Positions 6,401 through 9,997 of a stretch of 9,997 nt of DNA are shown piece after piece. Position 1 is the stretch's first letter. Every line of letters starts with the position of its first letter. Position numbers and translations under genes: made by a program. Where the stretch lies: contig CAJPPF010000081.1 of the NCBI GenBank assembly GCA_905372445.1, forward strand, positions 1-9,997, given 5' to 3'. The notes beneath the pieces are model-generated. The model saw nothing but the letters and a program-made list of their open reading frames with translations, did no database searches and was not told where the DNA came from. This stretch comes from an uncultured Prevotella sp. (GTDB taxonomy: Bacteria; Bacteroidota; Bacteroidia; Bacteroidales; Bacteroidaceae).

Positions 6401-7588
6401 TTAATATAAAAATCCAAATAACCAGAGTGGAATCTTATTGTCCATACCAACTTCTGTGTTGTAGCGTGCATAGTTGCAGTCTGATTTATATCTGAGCTTC
6501 TGTTCGCCATGAGCATCGCAAATTCTGAATGGTATTGTCTTATCGACAATGTATACTTGATCCTTGCTCTTTTGATTAACGGTATGATCCTTCCAAAGAG
6601 CATTCACGAAGAAGGCTTCCATTGCATCCTGTTTTGTTGTCTGTATTGGGAATATCGCATAGAGCAGACATGGGTTCTGCATCATTACCTTTGACGGTTT
6701 CTTTGGGAACTCCTGATTAATAGGGTAGATGATGTTGATTAGTCGTGCGTCAGCCAGATACTTTATATAGTTCATTACTGTGGCACGGCTTGTTTCTATA
6801 TCGTGAGCCAGATTAGATATGTTAGGAGTCTTTGGACCGTTCATTGCAAGCAGGTAGAACAGTTTCTTTATCTTCGTGAGATACTTCAACTCTATCTGCT
6901 TAATGAGTAGAATGTCTACTTCTGCCATCATTGACATGGTCTTCAGCAGGTTTTCCGAGAAATTACGGTTTTCGAGGAAGAACGGATAAAAGCCGTGATG
7001 TAGATATTCGTCGAAGTATTTCATCGGACTTACGTATGGTAGGATCTTCTTTACGATACGGTCGTGGTTATTCATTATTTCCTCAAGAGAGTAAGCGGGG
7101 AAATTGTTACCCGACTGCAGATTTATGTATTCGCGGAACGAGAAGCCTCTTAGATTGTAACTCTTAACTATTCCACCAATCTCTGCATTTTCTTCTTTGA
7201 GCCTCATCACGCTCGAACCTGTGAAAACAATCTGAAGATTCGGATATAAGTCGTAGCAACGACGTAGTTCAGAACTCCAGTTCGGCTGTTTGAATACCTG
7301 ATCAATCAGCAGGCATTCACCGCCTCGTTTGACGAACTCACCGGCAAAATCGGCTATACCTCTGCCTTGGAAATAAAAGTTATTCATGTTGATGTAAAGA
7401 CAACGGCGGTCGTGAGGACCGTAATGTTCCTTTGCAAATTGAAGAAGGAATGTTGTCTTTCCTACGCCACGCGTACCTTTTATACCTATAAGTCGGTCAG
7501 TCCAATCTATTTCGTCCATTAGCAGACGGCGGACCGGAGCATTGGTATGTTCAACTAAGTTAGTATGAATCTCGTATAAAGCCTCCAT
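6401..7588 (-). CDS. AAA_14/DUF4143-like ATPase with altered Walker B
   Basis: A 395-residue protein resembling the AAA_14 plus DUF4143 ATPases common in Bacteroidetes, whose cellular role is mostly unknown. The P-loop GTRGVGKT is at 38-45. The Walker B region is LLIDQVFKQPNW (93-104); relatives usually carry DEVHK here, so the catalytic Glu is Gln97 and the following His is Phe99. The sensor-1 region is IVFTGSS (120-126). A winged-helix segment lies at about 242-290 (ISNLAHDIETSRATVMNYIK). The C-terminal domain ends in the family's typical IPLWLFGFLY. In relatives that part contains a nuclease-like motif with an acidic pair; here the equivalent stretch VYIVDKTIPFRICDAHG (345-361) lacks the usual FEVGGKNK signature. 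Full length by family standards. Its stop lies 66 bases before nifJ on the same strand. Family assignment is good; activity and role are unknown. Confidence 0.85.
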   Translation of the reverse strand: MEALYEIHTNLVEHTNAPVRRLLMDEIDWTDRLIGIKGTRGVGKTTFLLQFAKEHYGPHDRRCLYINMNNFYFQGRGIADFAGEFVKRGGECLLIDQVFKQPNWSSELRRCYDLYPNLQIVFTGSSVMRLKEENAEIGGIVKSYNLRGFSFREYINLQSGNNFPAYSLEEIMNNHDRIVKKILPYVSPMKYFDEYLHHGFYPFFLENRNFSENLLKTMSMMAEVDILLIKQIELKYLTKIKKLFYLLAMNGPKTPNISNLAHDIETSRATVMNYIKYLADARLINIIYPINQEFPKKPSKVMMQNPCLLYAIFPIQTTKQDAMEAFFVNALWKDHTVNQKSKDQVYIVDKTIPFRICDAHGEQKLRYKSDCNYARYNTEVGMDNKIPLWLFGFLY

Positions 7589-7634
7589 TGTGTGGTCGGT
7601 TAAATGTGAAAATAATCTGCTTATTTATGGACTG

Positions 7635-7665
7635 CAAAGTTAAGAAATAAATTTGAAATTGCAAA
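7635..7665 (-). promoter_or_regulatory. Promoter of the ATPase gene
   Basis: On the minus strand, TTTG (7662-7665) and TAACTTTG (7635-7642) match the Bacteroidetes -33/-7 consensus exactly, with a 19-base spacer. Predicted start near 7628, about 40 bases before the ATG. It is back to back with the plus-strand promoter that begins at 7673. Confidence 0.75.
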
Positions 7666-7672
7666 CTAAAGA

Positions 7673-7703
7673 TTGCAAATATAGAGTTTTTTTCGTATTT
7701 TTG
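7673..7703 (+). promoter_or_regulatory. Promoter of the ATP-grasp protein gene
   Basis: TTG (7673-7675) and TATTTTTG (7696-7703) fit the Bacteroidetes -33/-7 pattern with a 20-base spacer. Predicted start near 7710, giving a leader of about 39 bases. The two -33 elements of the divergent pair lie within 12 bases of each other. Confidence 0.7.
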
Positions 7704-7748
7704 TCGCAAAAAGAGGGAAAAAGTTTATTCTGACATTATTATAATAGC

Positions 7749-8714
7749 ATGATTTTACATATCTACAATCCTGAACACGACATCGCTCTCGGCAAGGATT
7801 CCGAGTTTTTCACTCCTCCTAAGGCAGCGCGTCTGACACGTGCAATGTACTGTCATCGTCCTGCTATGTGGGCTGCTGATGGCGATTGGGTTCTTGTTGA
7901 TGATATCAGCGTTGCAGAGAGGAATATATTCAATGATAAAGGCTGTTATGCAAAAGTGCGATTTGTCACTAAGGATGATTTGGCTATGCTGCATAAGGAT
8001 GACATGCCAGAGAAGATTCTTCCTTGGGGATGGGATAAGTTTCTTGTTGCGCAACTCCTAAAGTGCAATCCGCTATTTGAGAAACTTTTGCCAAGCCGTA
8101 AACAGCTTGATGAGATTCGAAGGCTCAGTTCACGTTGTTTTGTGGCTGAAACTTTGTTGCCTATGGTTATGGCTGACGGTTATATAGGAGAGATGTTGGT
8201 GTGTAAAAGCGAAGAAGAAGTTGTTGCCGAGTTGCAAAAAAGAAATCACATTGTCGTAAAGTCGCCTTGGAGTTGCAGTGGGCGGGGAGTGAGATTCCTG
8301 CATGACAATATTACACGCAGCGAACTGGGATGGATAAGAAATATCCTTAAGGAGCAGGGTTGCTTGACAATTGAGCCTCTATATGATAAAGTAGTTGATT
8401 TTGCTATGGAGTTTTATGCTGGCAAAGATGCAACTGAATATCACGGTTTGAATATATTTGAAACACGAAATGGGGCTTATATCGGAAATATAGAAGGCTC
8501 ACAAGAAGAGAAGTTGTCCATGCTCGCTGAGCATGTGCCTGCGGATATGATAAATATGTTAAAGGACAAACTGCTTAATGTTACTACTGAAATATTTCGT
8601 GGTCGATATACCGGTCCGTTTGGAATCGATATGATGATTGTGCTTACGCATGAAGGAAGTAAAAAGATACATCCTTGTGTTGAGATGAACCTTAGGCGCA
8701 CCATGGGACAATGA
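7749..8714 (+). CDS. ATP-grasp family protein of unknown substrate
   Basis: A 321-residue cytoplasmic protein with ATP-grasp features, a fold that activates carboxylates with ATP and ligates them to amines or other nucleophiles. The N-terminus carries IYNPEHDIALG (5-15), a signature I associate with an uncharacterised Bacteroidetes family. The ATP-grasp part shows a phosphate-contacting Lys and Gly-rich loop VVKSPWSCSGRGV (169-181), the hinge IEPLYDKVVDFAMEF (208-222), and metal ligands likely Asp294 (GPFGIDMM), Glu312 and Asn314 in HPCVEMNLRRTMG (308-320). The ATG at 7749 is the only sensible start, 39 bases after the predicted transcription start. No Shine-Dalgarno is seen, as usual here. 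The protein stops one residue after the NLRRTMG motif, which looks abrupt, as many ATP-grasp proteins continue further. No neighbour points to a substrate. Family confident, function unknown. Confidence 0.85.
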   Translation: MILHIYNPEHDIALGKDSEFFTPPKAARLTRAMYCHRPAMWAADGDWVLVDDISVAERNIFNDKGCYAKVRFVTKDDLAMLHKDDMPEKILPWGWDKFLVAQLLKCNPLFEKLLPSRKQLDEIRRLSSRCFVAETLLPMVMADGYIGEMLVCKSEEEVVAELQKRNHIVVKSPWSCSGRGVRFLHDNITRSELGWIRNILKEQGCLTIEPLYDKVVDFAMEFYAGKDATEYHGLNIFETRNGAYIGNIEGSQEEKLSMLAEHVPADMINMLKDKLLNVTTEIFRGRYTGPFGIDMMIVLTHEGSKKIHPCVEMNLRRTMGQ

Positions 8715-8784
8715 TTGACACTTGTCTTATTATCAATATGTTATAAAATCGGTACATCTTGAAATTCATTTCTTTGCTCCACTT

Positions 8785-8833
8785 TTCAGTGTGGGGCGTA
8801 ATAAGCCCTTTTGGGCATATTCCTTACACTGAA
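8785..8833. other. Possible alternative-pairing RNA structure after the ATP-grasp gene
   Basis: An 8-bp outer stem (TTCAGTGT 8785-8792 with ACACTGAA 8826-8833) encloses three mutually exclusive arms: GGGC (8794-8797), GCCC (8805-8808) and GGGC (8813-8816). The GCCC can pair with either GGGC. No T-run follows, so it is not a standard terminator. Could be chance. Confidence 0.3.
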
Positions 8834-8852
8834 CTTACGTATTTTTAACCCT

Positions 8853-8866
8853 AATCCGCCAATAGA
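8853..8866 (+). repeat. Dispersed 14-bp motif, copy C
   Basis: AATCCGCCAATAGA, preceded by TTTTTAACCCT. It matches the copy at 2092-2105 at 12 of 14 bases, and the upstream TTTAACC is shared. As with that copy, a short tandem array lies a little over 200 bases downstream. Confidence 0.4.
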
Positions 8867-9076
8867 TTCCGAACTATATTTTGCTTTTCGTGCGCTTACT
8901 GATGCCAGTGAAAAAAGTCAACAAAAAGGCTGTTCTGACTGCAAATACAGACGATATTCGTCAGCGCATGGTCGTTCGATGACAAAAATCGCTTATTTTT
9001 GGCATTAGACAAAAGGGGCTGACAATCAAGGTGATAGACTTTTTTGATGCCGACAAAAATACGAATCAGTTTCAAG

Positions 9077-9164
9077 AACCGCCGTTTCTTGACGCTAAAA
9101 CCATCGCTTCTTGGCGATGAAACCGCCGTTTTTTGCATCAAGAACCACTGTTTTTTGCCTGAAA
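9077..9164. repeat. 22-bp tandem array, four diverged units
   Basis: Units start at 9077, 9099, 9121 and 9143, exactly 22 bases apart. Their cores are AACCGCCGTTTCTTG, AACCATCGCTTCTTG, AACCGCCGTTTTTTG and AACCACTGTTTTTTG; the last seven bases of each unit vary. The period is not a multiple of three, so a coding origin is unlikely, and there are no CRISPR-length spacers. Confidence 0.8.
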
Positions 9165-9295
9165 AAGCAAGGAATTAAGTTTATTTCTGCTTTGTTCGGT
9201 TCTCGAAGACATGGTTTTATGCCATGCTGACTTAGCAAATCATCGCTTTCGGTTTTCTATTTCGTCAAAAAGCACGAAGGTAATTTTGCTTTACA

Positions 9296-9360
9296 TACGC
9301 CAAGTTCGGTATAATATATCTGTCACTTTTATAAGACTGTTCTTATCCCGAACTTGCGTA
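9296..9360. repeat. Nested inverted repeat upstream of mutS2
   Basis: Outer arms CAAGTTCGG (9301-9309) and CCGAACTTG (9348-9356) are extended by TACG (9296-9299) and CGTA (9357-9360) across a one-base bulge, giving 13 pairs. Inside lies a second perfect hairpin, ATAAGA-CTGT-TCTTAT (9331-9346). It ends 18 bases before the -33 element of the mutS2 promoter. Confidence 0.65.
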
Positions 9361-9378
9361 ACAAATATTTTTAATTGT

Positions 9379-9409
9379 TTTGCAATCTCGTCTAAAAATG
9401 CTAACTTTG
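9379..9409 (+). promoter_or_regulatory. Promoter of mutS2
   Basis: TTTG (9379-9382) and TAACTTTG (9402-9409) match the Bacteroidetes consensus exactly with a 19-base spacer. The predicted transcription start falls at about 9415, on top of the ATG at 9414, so the transcript would have almost no leader. Confidence 0.7.
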
Positions 9410-9413
9410 TATT

Positions 9414-9997
9414 ATGATTTACCCCGCAAATTTCGAATCGAAAATAGGCTTCTCGGAGATACGTGCTATTTTGCGCGATAATTGTATGTCGGCACTCGGT
9501 ACGGAGATGGTCGATAAACTGGAATTTTCTGATGATGCCGTAATCATAAACGATATGCTCAACCAGGTTCGTGAGTTCCGACATCTGCTTGAAGAATGCG
9601 AAGATTTCCCTCTTAGCTATTTCTTCGATATGCGGCAGAGCGTGAGCAGAATACGATTGGAAAACACACATCTTGAAGAGCAGGAACTCTTTGACCTACG
9701 CCGTTCGCTCGATACGATACATAAGATAAAACAGATTCTCTTGCCAGAGACAATAATAATAGGAGAGGAAGTGAAATATCCACAGTTGCAAATGCTGGCT
9801 GAGGAGGTTATGACCTTTCCATATATAGTTCATCGCATAGACCAGATTTTAGACAAGTACGGTAAGATGCGTGATACGGCATCGCCAGAACTTGCACGTA
9901 TACGCCGCGAATTGAAACAGGCTGAGGGCAGCGTATCGCGAGTGTTGGCAAGCATACTGCGTCAGGCGCAGATCGACGGAATAGTAGACAAAGAAAC
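9414..9997 (+). CDS. mutS2: MutS2 family protein, N-terminal part (runs off the window)
   Basis: The first 194 codons of an open frame with no stop before the right edge. The sequence matches the N-terminal core of MutS2: MIYPANFESKIGFSEIRAIL at the start, LNQVREFRHLLEE near 50-62, FFDMRQSVSRIRLENTHLEE around 70-90 (the DIRP-like segment), and the helical lever SPELARIRRELKQAEGSVSR near 161-180, ending in a DKE stretch. MutS2 proteins are about 800 residues with a later MutS-type ATPase and C-terminal Smr nuclease domain. They bind branched DNA and suppress recombination, and in some bacteria split collided ribosomes. Those domains are outside the window and cannot be checked. The ATG at 9414 is kept because the conserved N-terminus begins there, although the promoter predicts a start of transcription at nearly the same base. 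Confidence 0.92.
   Translation, partial: MIYPANFESKIGFSEIRAILRDNCMSALGTEMVDKLEFSDDAVIINDMLNQVREFRHLLEECEDFPLSYFFDMRQSVSRIRLENTHLEEQELFDLRRSLDTIHKIKQILLPETIIIGEEVKYPQLQMLAEEVMTFPYIVHRIDQILDKYGKMRDTASPELARIRRELKQAEGSVSRVLASILRQAQIDGIVDKE

Larger units (their letters stand above)
8715..9413. other. 0.7-kb spacer without a convincing gene
   Basis: No frame has both protein-like composition and a start signal; the minus frame 8896-9141 runs into the 22-bp repeats and is not called. The spacer holds a possible folded segment (8785-8833), a dispersed motif (8853-8866), a 22-bp array (9077-9164), a short inverted repeat CATGG-CCATG (9211-9227), a nested inverted repeat (9296-9360) and the mutS2 promoter. 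Confidence 0.6.

Noticed and set aside
8896..9141. Minus-strand 81-codon open frame
   Set aside because: Part of it is the 22-bp array, the composition is not protein-like, and no start signals are seen.
9211..9227. Inverted repeat CATGG-CCATG
   Set aside because: Only five base pairs with a 7-base loop, within what chance allows.
9291..9671. Minus-strand 126-codon open frame overlapping the mutS2 start
   Set aside because: The plus strand shows a conserved MutS2 N-terminus with its own promoter in the same place.

Overview
The window looks like chromosomal DNA of an anaerobic Bacteroidales bacterium, most likely Prevotella or a close relative. Three things point there: promoters of the Bacteroidetes type (TTTG about 19-20 bases upstream of TAnnTTTG), A-rich start regions without clear Shine-Dalgarno sites, and proteins that read like Bacteroidales versions of an Lrp/AsnC regulator, pyruvate:ferredoxin oxidoreductase, an AAA_14/DUF4143-type ATPase and MutS2. 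The genus is inferred, not proven.

Layout from left to right: an Lrp/AsnC-family regulator (151-615, +) with its own promoter and a perfect 16-bp palindrome beside the promoter. A gene-poor stretch follows, ending in a strong hairpin (932-969). A secreted, probably outer-membrane beta-rich protein of unknown function (970-1830, -) comes next. A 0.9-kb spacer (1831-2743) has no convincing gene but holds a diverged 23-bp tandem array, a short dispersed motif and traces of decayed coding sequence. The large nifJ/PFOR gene (2744-6334, -) ends at a clear intrinsic terminator. Just upstream on the same strand lies an ATPase gene (6401-7588, -). Its promoter is back to back with that of an uncharacterised ATP-grasp protein (7749-8714, +). 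A second gene-poor spacer (8715-9413) carries another copy of the dispersed motif, a 22-bp tandem array and a nested inverted repeat. The start of mutS2 (9414 onward, +) runs off the right edge and has no stop in the window.

How the genes work together: PFOR is central anaerobic metabolism (pyruvate to acetyl-CoA, CO2 and reduced ferredoxin). The ATPase upstream of it may share a transcript, but nothing shows a functional link. MutS2 is recombination/ribosome-rescue housekeeping. The regulator's targets cannot be read here beyond probable autoregulation. I found no mobile element with a transposase, no CRISPR array, no rRNA or tRNA, and no multi-gene defence system. The least explained material is in the two repeat-bearing spacers, in the altered Walker B motif of the ATPase, and in the mutS2 promoter that predicts an almost leaderless transcript.
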